A stretch of 64,000 bases of DNA from Muribaculum sp. (GTDB lineage: Bacteria > Bacteroidota > Bacteroidia > Bacteroidales > Muribaculaceae): NCBI GenBank assembly GCA_009775095.1, contig VSOZ01000005.1, positions 116,203 to 180,202 of the forward strand. The letters are read 5' to 3'. Under the pieces are notes generated by a model that saw only the letters and a program-made list of their open reading frames with translations, searched no databases and had not been told where the DNA came from. This document shows positions 1 to 8,536 of the stretch, in pieces (the stretch's first letter is position 1; the number at the start of each line of letters is the position of its first letter). The translations under genes were made by a program, and so were the position numbers.

Positions 1-2161
1 ACACCATATAACGCAACGCCCCGGTCGAAGCGACATCCTGAATGCGCAACTTGGATATGTTGAAACTGTCATCGACTTTAAAACCGTCATCAACCCCGCG
101 CTTCATGTCGATTGCATAGAAGCGTGTCTGAGTATCGCGCAGAGCCAAATCAAGCGTAGAGGTCTGCAACACTTTGTCGGCATGACGCGGCGAGAAACGC
201 AGACTGAGGCCTCCGTCGACAATATATTTACCAAGACCTACGGCTATTTCAGCCACACCATCCTCGGGGACTTCATCATTGATAGGATAGTAATTGAGTG
301 ACCGACCGACTCCCGAAAATGACGGGAAATAATAGTCACCGGCTTGTCGGCCCACCACTTCCTGAATAATGACAGCCATCTTTTCCTGATCTATGACATT
401 GCTCGTTGCCGTCATGTATGCCTTGCTGTCGGCATAGAACACCGAAGCATATACGCTCTTGATAGCGTCACTAAGCATGGCGAGCATTTCATAGCGGTCC
501 TCCACATGAGGAATCATATAAGTCGAATATATGCCGGCAAACGGCTGATAATGCGAATCTTCAAGAAGACTTGAGCTACGTATGGCCAACGGTTTGTCAA
601 CCACCTCAAACAATGCAAAAAAGTCCTCTATAAGTCTCTCGGGCAACCGAGCCTGCAGGAAGTATTTCAGTATCGTTTCATCGCTCTGATCGGACAAAGC
701 CACAGGATAGAGATTGTTGGTCTCCATAAATTCATCGAAGATATCGGTGCATATGACCACAGTGCGCGGTATAGTCACAGTGACTCCTTCAAAATTATCG
801 CATACCGGATTCTTCTTTATTATAGAATCTATAAATGCCAGACCGCGTCCTTTTCCCCCGAGAGACCCCTGACCTATCCGGGCAAAATTGGAGTAGTGGT
901 CAAAACGATCCTTACGGAATATGGCTACAACTCCGCGGTTTTTCATCTTACGGTACTTGACGATCAAGTCAAAGAACAATTGTCTTACCGCAGGAGCCTC
1001 CTCGATTTTGGTGAAACGGTGCTGCTTTACCACTTCGGCTATAGGGAACAACGCGCGCGAGTACAGCCAGCGCGATATGTCGTTATATGAAGCGTGATAC
1101 AACAATGATTTTGCCGGGATGTCAAATATATGGCGCTGAAGGTCTTTCAAGTCATGTATGCGAAGCAATTCCTCTCCGGTCTCGGGGTCAAGTATGACGA
1201 AATCTCCGAAACCGAAATCTTTCATTATCGCATTGCCAAGATCCACAGGGAACTTTTTGGAATTCTTATCTATAAATATGCTTCCAAGCTTCTCCACCTT
1301 CGGGGCATTATCTATCTCCGACGACTCGAGAATGACAGGCAGATACGGGTCTTTCTCGCGAAGATAAGCGGCGAGTTTTAGCCCCGCTTCCGGGTCTTTG
1401 GCCCCGTCGCGCTTGAAAGAGACATCCGACACCACTCCAAGCATGTTTTTACCGTATTTTTCATACAAAGCCACAGCCTCCTCGTAATCGCGGGCAAGCA
1501 TGACCTTGGGGCGCCCGCGCATGCGAAGCATCTGCTCATGTTCGTTCAGAGCCTCGGTAGAGAAGATCAGCGACTGCTTAAGAAGGAATTTGTATAGAAT
1601 AGGCAGTACCGAAGAGTAAAATCTCACAGAATCCTCTACAAGAAGTATCATCTGCACCCCTACTTCATTTATGTCATTGTCGGCATTCATCTTGTCTTCA
1701 AGCAACTTTATTATGGCAAGAAGCAGATCGACATTACCTAACCAGCTGAATACATAATCGACAGCTGTAAGGTCCTCTTTGGCAAGTCTGCGCGACACCT
1801 CTTTGGAAAATGGGGTAAGCACCACTATAGGAGTGTCGGGATACAATGATTTTATATCTTTTGCTCCGGTAAAGGTTTCGCTCAGATCTATACCCGGCAT
1901 CATAATAATGAGGTCAAAACGCTTGTCGACAAGTACTTCAAGCGCTTCAGCAGGACGTGACACACGAGTGACTCGCGGAGGCGAGCTAAGATTGAGAGCG
2001 ACATACTCGAAATAGAGTTGTTCTTCCACTCGACCGTCCTCTTCCATCATAAAGGCATCGTAAGGCGACGCCACAAGCAAAACGTTAAATATGCGACGTT
2101 GCATCAATGCTTGAAACGCCGTATCTTTCAGATATAACTGACTTAAACTTTCCTCGTTCAT
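1..2161 (-). CDS. PEP synthase-like protein with tandem receiver-like domains (3' end outside window)
   Basis: Open reading frame on the minus strand from an ATG at 2161 (MNEESLSQLY...) to the left edge, about 720 codons, C-terminus missing. The N-terminal ~130 residues look like a degenerate response-regulator receiver. A second receiver-like segment follows (MILLVEDS near residue 165, then VVSDVSF). After a linker comes the ATP-grasp part of PEP synthase/pyruvate phosphate dikinase, with GKGRGLAFID, LAIRSSSLLED and PFAGIYSTY. Such receiver plus PPDK_N proteins occur in Bacteroidales; a complete one should be roughly 950-1000 residues. Whether it makes PEP or has become a signalling protein cannot be told here. 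A TAAATTTG promoter box lies 22 bases upstream of the start. Confidence 0.85.
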   Translation of the reverse strand, partial: MNEESLSQLYLKDTAFQALMQRRIFNVLLVASPYDAFMMEEDGRVEEQLYFEYVALNLSSPPRVTRVSRPAEALEVLVDKRFDLIIMMPGIDLSETFTGAKDIKSLYPDTPIVVLTPFSKEVSRRLAKEDLTAVDYVFSWLGNVDLLLAIIKLLEDKMNADNDINEVGVQMILLVEDSVRFYSSVLPILYKFLLKQSLIFSTEALNEHEQMLRMRGRPKVMLARDYEEAVALYEKYGKNMLGVVSDVSFKRDGAKDPEAGLKLAAYLREKDPYLPVILESSEIDNAPKVEKLGSIFIDKNSKKFPVDLGNAIMKDFGFGDFVILDPETGEELLRIHDLKDLQRHIFDIPAKSLLYHASYNDISRWLYSRALFPIAEVVKQHRFTKIEEAPAVRQLFFDLIVKYRKMKNRGVVAIFRKDRFDHYSNFARIGQGSLGGKGRGLAFIDSIIKKNPVCDNFEGVTVTIPRTVVICTDIFDEFMETNNLYPVALSDQSDETILKYFLQARLPERLIEDFFALFEVVDKPLAIRSSSLLEDSHYQPFAGIYSTYMIPHVEDRYEMLAMLSDAIKSVYASVFYADSKAYMTATSNVIDQEKMAVIIQEVVGRQAGDYYFPSFSGVGRSLNYYPINDEVPEDGVAEIAVGLGKYIVDGGLSLRFSPRHADKVLQTSTLDLALRDTQTRFYAIDMKRGVDDGFKVDDSFNISKLRIQDVASTGALRYMV

Positions 2162-2183
2162 GGTGCATTGCAGAAATGAGTAA

Positions 2184-2191
2184 CAAATTTA
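2184..2191 (-). promoter_or_regulatory. -7 box (TAAATTTG) of the PEP synthase-like gene
   Basis: Read on the minus strand this is TAAATTTG, which matches the Bacteroides -7 consensus TAnnTTTG, 22 bases before the ATG at 2161. No clear TTTG -33 element is seen at the normal distance. Confidence 0.5.
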
Positions 2192-2206
2192 CAAATAATT
2201 TTCTAT

Positions 2207-2225
2207 GACTGCACTATATGCAGTC
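2207..2225. repeat. Inverted repeat in divergent intergenic region
   Basis: GACTGCA and TGCAGTC form a perfect 7-base inverted repeat around CTATA. It lies upstream of the minus-strand gene promoter and before the plus-strand small ORF. It could be an operator; nothing else supports that. Confidence 0.35.
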
Positions 2226-2299
2226 AAGTATTTTAATGAACATTTATATGCTGTCAGATGTAGATAGTTAATACTCATCTTAGCTTACCGAACAACCTG

Positions 2300-2497
2300 A
2301 TGACAACCTATTCCGCAATAGCGATAATCATAGCAGGAGCGTTGCTCTTCTTTATAGCGTTAACTTTACGGACAACGGCGTCGCGTGGATGCCGTAAAGA
2401 CCCCGAGTCGCTGTCAATATATCGAAAAGGCCGTATGCTCCAATATGCCTCCTACTCCGTCATAGGCTTTGGCGGCATAGCCTTACTTCTTCAATAA
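2300..2497 (+). CDS. Small hypothetical membrane protein (65 aa)
   Basis: A 65-residue ORF with two hydrophobic stretches (about residues 4-24 and 48-65) separated by a short basic loop (RGCRKDPESLSIYRKGR), so probably a two-helix inner-membrane protein with a cytoplasmic loop. It is divergent from the PEP synthase-like gene and convergent with kup. Its stop codon sits in the left arm of a hairpin that also contains the kup stop, a sensible boundary for a real gene. No family is recognised and no consensus promoter is visible, so the call rests on composition and position. Confidence 0.5.
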   Translation: MTTYSAIAIIIAGALLFFIALTLRTTASRGCRKDPESLSIYRKGRMLQYASYSVIGFGGIALLLQ

Positions 2498-2516
2498 GCT
2501 GTCATTATCGCTTATT
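2493..2516. terminator. Hairpin between convergent genes (weak bidirectional terminator)
   Basis: AATAAGC (2493-2499) pairs with GCTTATT (2510-2516) around a 10-base loop. The arms contain the stop codons of both converging genes. There is no long T run, so terminator strength is uncertain. Confidence 0.4.
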
Positions 2517-4485
2517 ATCCCGTAGTGTCTGAACGGGTTATACGCCGTGTCGCTTTGTTATTGATGATAAGCGGTACATTTTCCACTGTAAGATTACTTG
2601 TGTCAAGACCGAGTGCTTTCTCGTCGCTTATTCCGAGCCGACGCAGTATGGCGTAAAGCGTCATGAGCAGACGGTCTTTACCCTCACAACAACTCGATGC
2701 CGAAAATATACGATGGATTATAACGAAACGGAAATTACCGGCAATACCATGTTTGCGCAATGACGGATAGCGGCTTACCAAATTTATCACACCGTCAGCG
2801 ACAAGGTCTTCAACTATCTGACGTAAATACACACTCACCTGCGGTCTTACCCGAAAACCGACACGTAAACTTACACTGATAAGCGTATCGGGTATAATGA
2901 TATTGAAGTCATATTCAAGTGTATCGGGAGTGTCGACATACTCTATTCTTAAAAGCCAATAGTGATCAGCTCTCTTAGGCTGTTTATTTATTATAGAATA
3001 CAGTAATTTTCGTTCTACCATACGTGAAGATGCCGACCGTGATATGAACACAAGATTTGCCGCATATTCGGGAATAGCGTTATCGGCTTTGATATCGGCT
3101 ATAATCTCCCGATAATCCTCAATATCCATATATTCTATATATTTGTCTCGTATAAGTTTGGCTCTGCGCCATACGAGCATCACCGTGCATACCACTCCGG
3201 CAATAAGTACGGTAAACCAACCTCCGTGCATGAATTTAAAAGCATTAGCTGCAAAAAAGGCTCCCTCTATGGCCATATAAACAACCGTAAACAGAGCCAC
3301 AAGCCATAAAGCCACACCCTTATGCCGTAGATAAAATGCGAGCAAGACCGTGGTCATGAGCATAGTTATGGTTATAGCAAGACCGTAAGCAGCCTCCATA
3401 CGGTCGGAAGAGCCGAAAATCAGCACTGTAGCCACACATCCGACATATAGCGACATATTAACCACCGGTATATACAACTGGCCTTTAAGATTGGTCGGGT
3501 AATTAATGCGCAATCTCGGCCAGAATCCGAGATTCATAGCTTCACTGAATATTGTAAATGACCCGCTAAGCAATGCCTGACTGGCTATGATGGCCGCCCC
3601 TGTCGACATAAATATACCGATTGGAAGAAACCATGACGGCATTATCGTGTAAAAAGGATTGCCGCTGACCGCTCCGTCAGGAAGCCGCGCTATTATCCAT
3701 GCCCCTTGCCCGAGGTAATTAAGTATCAGCATTATTTTTACAAACAGCCATGACACGGTTATATTCAACCGTCCGCAGTGGCCGAGGTCGGAATACAAAG
3801 CCTCGGCACCTGTCGTACACAAAAACACGGCGCCGAGTATCAGAAACCATCCGGGATAATCTATAAGAAGTTTTACTGCATAAACAGGATTGAAAGCACG
3901 CAGTATACCTGAATATTCTCCGATGCACAAAGCGCCGAGAACCCCAAGCATCAAAAACCACAAAAGCATAAACGGGCCGAAAAGGCGCCCTATCGCTTTT
4001 GAGCCAAACTGCTGAACGACAAACACAAGGGTAATTATAAAAAGGACAATCGGTATTACAGGAGCATCAGGCTTAATCGCACTAAGACCTTCAATAGCCG
4101 ACGTCACCGTAACAGCCGGAGTGATGACTCCGTCGGCAATAAGAGTACTGGCGCCTATGGCCGCCAAGACATACAACCACCTGAAACGAAGCCGTCTTAT
4201 CAATGCGTATAATGCAAGAATGCCACCCTCACCCTTATTGTCGGCACGTAATGCTATGAGTACATACTTGACTGTTGTCTGCAATGTAAGAGTCCATATT
4301 ATACAAGAGACCGCACCGATTATATAGTCGGCATCAATGGTGTGACCGACATGCATTATTGTCTTCATAACATAAAGCGGAGAGGTGCCTATATCGCCAA
4401 ACACAATACCGATCGTGACCAGCAAGGCCATTGCCGTGACTTTATGAACAGAAGCGGAAACAGTAGATTTTGTCAATCCGTGCAT
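2515..4485 (-). CDS. kup: Kup-family potassium uptake permease
   Basis: This 656-residue protein has the Kup/HAK/KT layout: about 12 hydrophobic segments in the first ~430 residues and a hydrophilic cytoplasmic C-terminus. The family start motif GIVFGDIGTSPLYV lies around residues 26-39, followed by DNKGEGGILALYALI and the GDLGHCGR-type loop (YSDLGHCGRLNI). Kup proteins import K+ by proton symport across the inner membrane and serve mainly in acidic or low-K+ conditions. Length is normal for the family. It stands alone on the minus strand; no TAnnTTTG promoter box was recognised before its start. Confidence 0.93.
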   Translation of the reverse strand: MHGLTKSTVSASVHKVTAMALLVTIGIVFGDIGTSPLYVMKTIMHVGHTIDADYIIGAVSCIIWTLTLQTTVKYVLIALRADNKGEGGILALYALIRRLRFRWLYVLAAIGASTLIADGVITPAVTVTSAIEGLSAIKPDAPVIPIVLFIITLVFVVQQFGSKAIGRLFGPFMLLWFLMLGVLGALCIGEYSGILRAFNPVYAVKLLIDYPGWFLILGAVFLCTTGAEALYSDLGHCGRLNITVSWLFVKIMLILNYLGQGAWIIARLPDGAVSGNPFYTIMPSWFLPIGIFMSTGAAIIASQALLSGSFTIFSEAMNLGFWPRLRINYPTNLKGQLYIPVVNMSLYVGCVATVLIFGSSDRMEAAYGLAITITMLMTTVLLAFYLRHKGVALWLVALFTVVYMAIEGAFFAANAFKFMHGGWFTVLIAGVVCTVMLVWRRAKLIRDKYIEYMDIEDYREIIADIKADNAIPEYAANLVFISRSASSRMVERKLLYSIINKQPKRADHYWLLRIEYVDTPDTLEYDFNIIIPDTLISVSLRVGFRVRPQVSVYLRQIVEDLVADGVINLVSRYPSLRKHGIAGNFRFVIIHRIFSASSCCEGKDRLLMTLYAILRRLGISDEKALGLDTSNLTVENVPLIINNKATRRITRSDTTG

Positions 4486-4563
4486 AAATAGTATAAGATG
4501 AACCGTTATATTTTCATTGAACGACTTTATGCTTATTAATGTTTATTTTTAAAATTAATTGCG

Positions 4564-4571
4564 TAACTTTG
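4564..4571 (+). promoter_or_regulatory. -7 box (TAACTTTG) upstream of dCMP deaminase gene
   Basis: TAACTTTG matches TAnnTTTG and lies 24 bases before the ATG at 4596. The -33 position has only a TTTA near 4542. It probably drives the gene series starting with the deaminase. Confidence 0.5.
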
Positions 4572-4595
4572 CGCGATAGACTATAGTCATTTAAA

Positions 4596-5027
4596 ATGAA
4601 CCAGAAAGAGAAACAACGCTTGCTTGACAAGCGCTACCTGCGCATGGCGCGGATATGGGCTGAAAACTCATATTGCCAGCGGCGAAAGGTAGGCGCACTT
4701 CTTGTCAAGGATCAGATGATAATTTCCGACGGATATAACGGCACTCCCGCGGGTTTTGAAAATGTATGTGAAGACGATGACGGCAAAACAAAACCTTACG
4801 TGCTGCACGCTGAAGCCAATGCCATAACAAAAGTGGCGCGTAGCGGCAACAGCAGCGAAGGCTCCACTCTATACATAACCGCATCGCCGTGTCTTGAATG
4901 CAGCAAACTGATCATACAAGCCGGAATAAGACGCGTGGTCTACAATGACCTATACCGTATTCAGGACGGTCTTGACGTTTTGCGTCGTGCCGGAGTGGAA
5001 TGCGAACATCTTTCAGATATAGACTGA
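4596..5027 (+). CDS. dCMP deaminase family protein
   Basis: This 143-residue protein carries the zinc-dependent cytidine/deoxycytidylate deaminase signature: HAEANAI with His71 and Glu73, and PCLECSK with Cys99 and Cys102, in the fold of ComEB-type dCMP deaminases. The substrate-side motif GYNGTPAGF (residues 47-55) is also typical. The enzyme deaminates dCMP to dUMP, supplying thymidylate synthesis. It starts a same-strand series of closely spaced genes (22 bases to the S41 protease gene) behind a TAACTTTG box. Confidence 0.9.
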   Translation: MNQKEKQRLLDKRYLRMARIWAENSYCQRRKVGALLVKDQMIISDGYNGTPAGFENVCEDDDGKTKPYVLHAEANAITKVARSGNSSEGSTLYITASPCLECSKLIIQAGIRRVVYNDLYRIQDGLDVLRRAGVECEHLSDID

Positions 5028-5049
5028 CGACTACATTTTATCAATAAAA

Positions 5050-6687
5050 ATGAAACAACTGAAAAATCCGCTTGCATGGTACCCGTTAGTGGTGGCGATA
5101 GCTTTGACAGGCGGTATATGGATAGGCATAAAATTCGGTTCTAACAGCTACTCGACCGAAGGCGAACGCAAATGGGCGGAAGTGCTTGACCTTATCAAAG
5201 ACGAATATGTCGACGAAGTTGATATAGACTCGCTTCTCGAGCGTACATTTCCCAACCTGTTATCAAACCTCGACCCTCACTCCACTTATATACCCGCCAA
5301 AGAGCTTCAGGCCGTCAATGAAGACCTTGAAGGCTCATTCAGCGGTATAGGCATATCGTTTACCATGCTTACCGACACAGTCACCGTAAACGAAGTGATA
5401 CCGGGAGGACCGTCAGAGAAGATAGGCCTTATGGCGGGCGACCGTATAGTCACCATCAATGACTCGACGGTAGCAGGCATGAATATACCCAATACGGAGA
5501 TAATGAAAATGCTGCGTGGAGAAAAAGGCACAAAAGTCAAGCTCGGAATAAAGCGCAACAATACCAAGAAAATGTTGTCGTTCGAAGTTACCCGCGGCGA
5601 TATCCCGGTCAATTCGGTTGATGCAGCATACATGATAGATGACACAACAGGCTATATAAAAGTAAACAAATTCGGTCGTACTACACGCGACGAATTCCTT
5701 ACCGGACTTGTCAAACTGAAAGCTCAAGGCGCCGAACGCTATATAGTGGATCTGCGAGGCAATACCGGAGGCTTCCTCGAAATGGCAATCTACATGGCCA
5801 ACGAATTTTTGCCGGCCAACGCCCCTATCGTGTTCACTCGCGGACGCGAAGGCATGGAGGATGCCAAAGTATTCAGCGACGGCACAGGTTCGTTCCAGAA
5901 CGATGAGCTGGTAGTATTGCTTGACGAGTACTCGGCAAGTGCGAGCGAGATTTTTGCAGGAGCCATGCAGGATAACGATCGTGCCCTCATTGTAGGACGC
6001 CGCTCGTTTGGCAAAGGTCTGGTACAACGACAGACTACACTCCCTGACAGCAGCGCCATAAGGCTTACCGTATCGCGCTACTATACACCATCGGGACGCT
6101 GCATCCAGAAAGACTACCAGTTGGGCAACCGCAACGCATATGAGAAAGAGATTGTAGACCGCTATGAACATGGCGAGTTCTACAACTCCGACAGCATAAA
6201 GTTCAACGAAGAACTTCAGTTTACCACTCTTACCGGACGTAAGGTATACGGAGGCGGAGGCATCATGCCCGATGTATTTGTACCGAACGACACTTCGGGT
6301 GTGACAAACTATTATATTAATGTAGTAAACGCAGGGCTGTTGCAAAAATTTGCATTCGAATACAGCGACCGCAACCGTGAAGCGCTTTCGTCGGCCAAGG
6401 ACCTCAAGCAATTGCTGGCCAAACTTCCCGACAACGAAGAGCTGCTCATGCAGTTTGTGAACTATGCATCGCGTAACGGCATACCTGCGAGATGGTACTA
6501 CATCAACATTTCGCAAGATTTGATTGTTAATTTCCTGAAGGCTTTGATAGCAAGCGACATTCTCGGACGCGAATACTATTACCAAGTGGCCAATACCGAT
6601 GATGTCACGGTACTTAAAGCGTTGACCGAACTAAACGACGGTCATGCTACAGTGCCGATATCGCCTGCTGAAAAGCCGGTCGAATAA
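5050..6687 (+). CDS. S41 family C-terminal processing peptidase (CtpA/Prc-like)
   Basis: This 545-residue protein has an N-terminal signal anchor (hydrophobic residues 12-28), a PDZ domain at about residues 85-175, and the tail-specific protease core. The catalytic pair is visible: the serine in SASASEIF (Ser297) and the lysine in SFGKGLVQ (Lys322), with the 25-residue spacing normal for the family. It should act in the periplasm, cutting proteins at unstructured C-termini. The ~150 residues after the core include an extra helical domain, common in Bacteroidales members. It lies 14 bases before the cyclo-ligase gene and is probably cotranscribed with it. A 390-codon antisense ORF over it is a shadow. 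Confidence 0.92.
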   Translation: MKQLKNPLAWYPLVVAIALTGGIWIGIKFGSNSYSTEGERKWAEVLDLIKDEYVDEVDIDSLLERTFPNLLSNLDPHSTYIPAKELQAVNEDLEGSFSGIGISFTMLTDTVTVNEVIPGGPSEKIGLMAGDRIVTINDSTVAGMNIPNTEIMKMLRGEKGTKVKLGIKRNNTKKMLSFEVTRGDIPVNSVDAAYMIDDTTGYIKVNKFGRTTRDEFLTGLVKLKAQGAERYIVDLRGNTGGFLEMAIYMANEFLPANAPIVFTRGREGMEDAKVFSDGTGSFQNDELVVLLDEYSASASEIFAGAMQDNDRALIVGRRSFGKGLVQRQTTLPDSSAIRLTVSRYYTPSGRCIQKDYQLGNRNAYEKEIVDRYEHGEFYNSDSIKFNEELQFTTLTGRKVYGGGGIMPDVFVPNDTSGVTNYYINVVNAGLLQKFAFEYSDRNREALSSAKDLKQLLAKLPDNEELLMQFVNYASRNGIPARWYYINISQDLIVNFLKALIASDILGREYYYQVANTDDVTVLKALTELNDGHATVPISPAEKPVE

Positions 6688-6701
6688 TAATCAATACACC
6701 G

Positions 6702-7256
6702 ATGAAAAAGGAAGAAATAAGGAGCCGGGTTAAGGCACAGAAAGCGTTGCTTTCCGACAATGAACGCAAAGAAGCCGCCAAGTCGGTTTTCGGGGTACTT
6801 GAAAATTCAGCGGCATTCCTGCTTGCCGACAAGATATTGATGTATCACTCGTTGCCTGACGAGCTATCGACCATTGAGTTTATTGACCGATGGCATGAAC
6901 GCAAACACTTCTTCCTCCCCAGAGTCAACGGTGTGAATCTTGAGGTATTGCCTTATGACCGCTCAAGACTCCAATACGGTGCATTCCATATTGAAGAACC
7001 TGTCGGCAATGACATCGAAAATATAGACAATATAGAGATGATTGTGGTCCCTGCCGTGGCCTATGACCGTAACGGCAATCGTGTAGGCAGGGGCAAAGGT
7101 TACTATGACCGCCTGTTGGCCGGATCGCGCGCTACAAAAATAGGTGTAGGCTATGACTTTCAGTTGGTTGATGAGATCGAGTCCGAACCTCATGACATAG
7201 GAGTGGACATAGTGATTACGCAGTCACAAGTAATAACAGTCAAACACCGGAAATAA
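6702..7256 (+). CDS. 5-formyltetrahydrofolate cyclo-ligase
   Basis: This 184-residue protein matches the YgfA/MTHFS family. It has an N-terminal basic helix (MKKEEIRSRVKAQKALL), the substrate loop region (YHSLPDELST), and the C-terminal nucleotide-binding motif GNRVGRGKGYYDRLL at about residues 127-141. It converts 5-formyl-THF to 5,10-methenyl-THF using ATP, recycling a storage folate. Length is normal. It fits the nucleotide and one-carbon context begun by the dCMP deaminase upstream. Confidence 0.93.
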   Translation: MKKEEIRSRVKAQKALLSDNERKEAAKSVFGVLENSAAFLLADKILMYHSLPDELSTIEFIDRWHERKHFFLPRVNGVNLEVLPYDRSRLQYGAFHIEEPVGNDIENIDNIEMIVVPAVAYDRNGNRVGRGKGYYDRLLAGSRATKIGVGYDFQLVDEIESEPHDIGVDIVITQSQVITVKHRK

Positions 7257-7291
7257 CAGTCAAAACCGGTCAATATCACAAATCAGCAACA

Positions 7292-7975
7292 ATGGCACTT
7301 ATATATAGCGAAACACGATTGGCCGACGTAATCGCCAACGAAACATCGGTCATACCGGTAATAAATCGCTTCGGCATAAATCTCGGAACGGGCGATGCCA
7401 CTGTCGATTCGATATGTCGCGCCCGCAACCTTGACACTGATTTTTTCCTCGCCATACTTAATACGTTTATAAACGAAGGTTATTTTCCGGAGGAGAAATT
7501 GCGAGGCTTCAAAGCATCGGAAATAATAGATTATCTCGTAAAGACCAACGCATACTACAGTCGTTTTCAACTGCCCAATATACGACGTCATTTCACCATG
7601 CTGCTAAACTCGGCCGGCGACGGCAACAGTAATCTCGAGCTTATGCTGAAGTTTTATCAAGGGCTTGAGAACGACCTCATGGCAAGGATAGAGCGCGACA
7701 CAAAAGAGTGGTTTCCGGCAATTCTTGCAGCGGCAAACGGCGTCACCGGAGCGGCTGTCATAGAGCACGAAGAGGAAACACTCGTAGAGGATAAGCTCAA
7801 TGACCTGAAAAGCATGTTTATCAAGCACTTGTCGGGCGATTACGACTTAAACCTATGTTATGGCGTCATTGTGGCCATAGTGACTCTGGAAAAAGACCTG
7901 AGGCAAAACAATCGCATACGCAACCGTATACTGCTGCCGGTAAGCCGTTCATTGCTACAAAACAAAAACCTTTAA
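7292..7975 (+). CDS. Degenerate Ric/ScdA-like hemerythrin-fold protein
   Basis: This 227-residue protein aligns with iron-sulfur repair di-iron proteins (Ric/ScdA/YtfE). Residues 9-55 follow the DUF542 pattern (ADVIANETSVIPVINRFGIN...), and a helical bundle with hemerythrin-like positions follows. The DUF542 Cys-Cys-Gly pair is replaced by NLGTGD, and the expected His ligands are missing: a THHAYYREELP-type segment reads KTNAYYSRFQLP, and the C-terminal HxHxE region reads RQNNRIRNRI. It therefore probably cannot bind a di-iron centre. It is three bases upstream of a LuxR-type regulator gene, so a sensory or partner role is likely. That role is inference. Confidence 0.7.
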   Translation: MALIYSETRLADVIANETSVIPVINRFGINLGTGDATVDSICRARNLDTDFFLAILNTFINEGYFPEEKLRGFKASEIIDYLVKTNAYYSRFQLPNIRRHFTMLLNSAGDGNSNLELMLKFYQGLENDLMARIERDTKEWFPAILAAANGVTGAAVIEHEEETLVEDKLNDLKSMFIKHLSGDYDLNLCYGVIVAIVTLEKDLRQNNRIRNRILLPVSRSLLQNKNL

Positions 7976-7978
7976 GCC

Positions 7979-8506
7979 ATGAATATAGCCCTGCAGCTTG
8001 ACGACACGCTACAGGCCATAGGTCTGCGCTATCTGTTCTTAAATTACTTCGATATTGATGTCGACATAATTTCGGAGGCTATGCCTGACGCTGCCGATAC
8101 ACCGTCGACGCTTTATATTGTGTCCCCGACTTCATACTGCCGCAACATAGACTTTTATGCCATGCGACGCACAAGGACTATAGTGACCGGAGAGGGGAAA
8201 GGTATGTTGCACATAAACAATAGTGAATCGGATATTTTAGAACAACTTCGCGAACTTATAAATGTACGAAAGTTTCAGGAGACAACACAATCGGCCGAAC
8301 TGACTCAACGTGAAGTGGATGTACTTCGTCTTGTGGCAATGGGACTTATAAACAAAGAGATCGCCGACAAGCTAAACATAAGTTTCAACACCGTACTGTC
8401 GCACCGCAAAAATATTACCGCAAAACTCGGTATAAGGAGTGTGTCGGGGCTGAGCGTGTACGCAATGATGAACGGCTACATAAATGAAACCGACTTAAAT
8501 TTATAA
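7979..8506 (+). CDS. LuxR-type DNA-binding response regulator
   Basis: This 175-residue protein has a C-terminal LuxR/NarL helix-turn-helix at about residues 108-165, with the family pattern LTQREVDVLRLVAMGLINKE followed by IADKLNISFNTVLSHRKNI. The N-terminal ~100 residues resemble a shortened receiver, but no acidic pocket or phosphorylatable Asp can be assigned, so activation by a histidine kinase is doubtful. It is three bases after the Ric-like gene and 30 bases before the histidine phosphatase gene. Tight coupling suggests that the Ric-like protein and this regulator work together. Confidence 0.85.
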   Translation: MNIALQLDDTLQAIGLRYLFLNYFDIDVDIISEAMPDAADTPSTLYIVSPTSYCRNIDFYAMRRTRTIVTGEGKGMLHINNSESDILEQLRELINVRKFQETTQSAELTQREVDVLRLVAMGLINKEIADKLNISFNTVLSHRKNITAKLGIRSVSGLSVYAMMNGYINETDLNL

Positions 8507-8536
8507 CTACACGACCATATAAACCGATTATTATCC

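Noticed and set aside
5413..6585. 390-codon ORF antisense to the S41 protease gene
   Set aside because: The plus-strand protein has complete catalytic motifs; the antisense translation has no recognisable domain and arises from codon bias on the coding strand.
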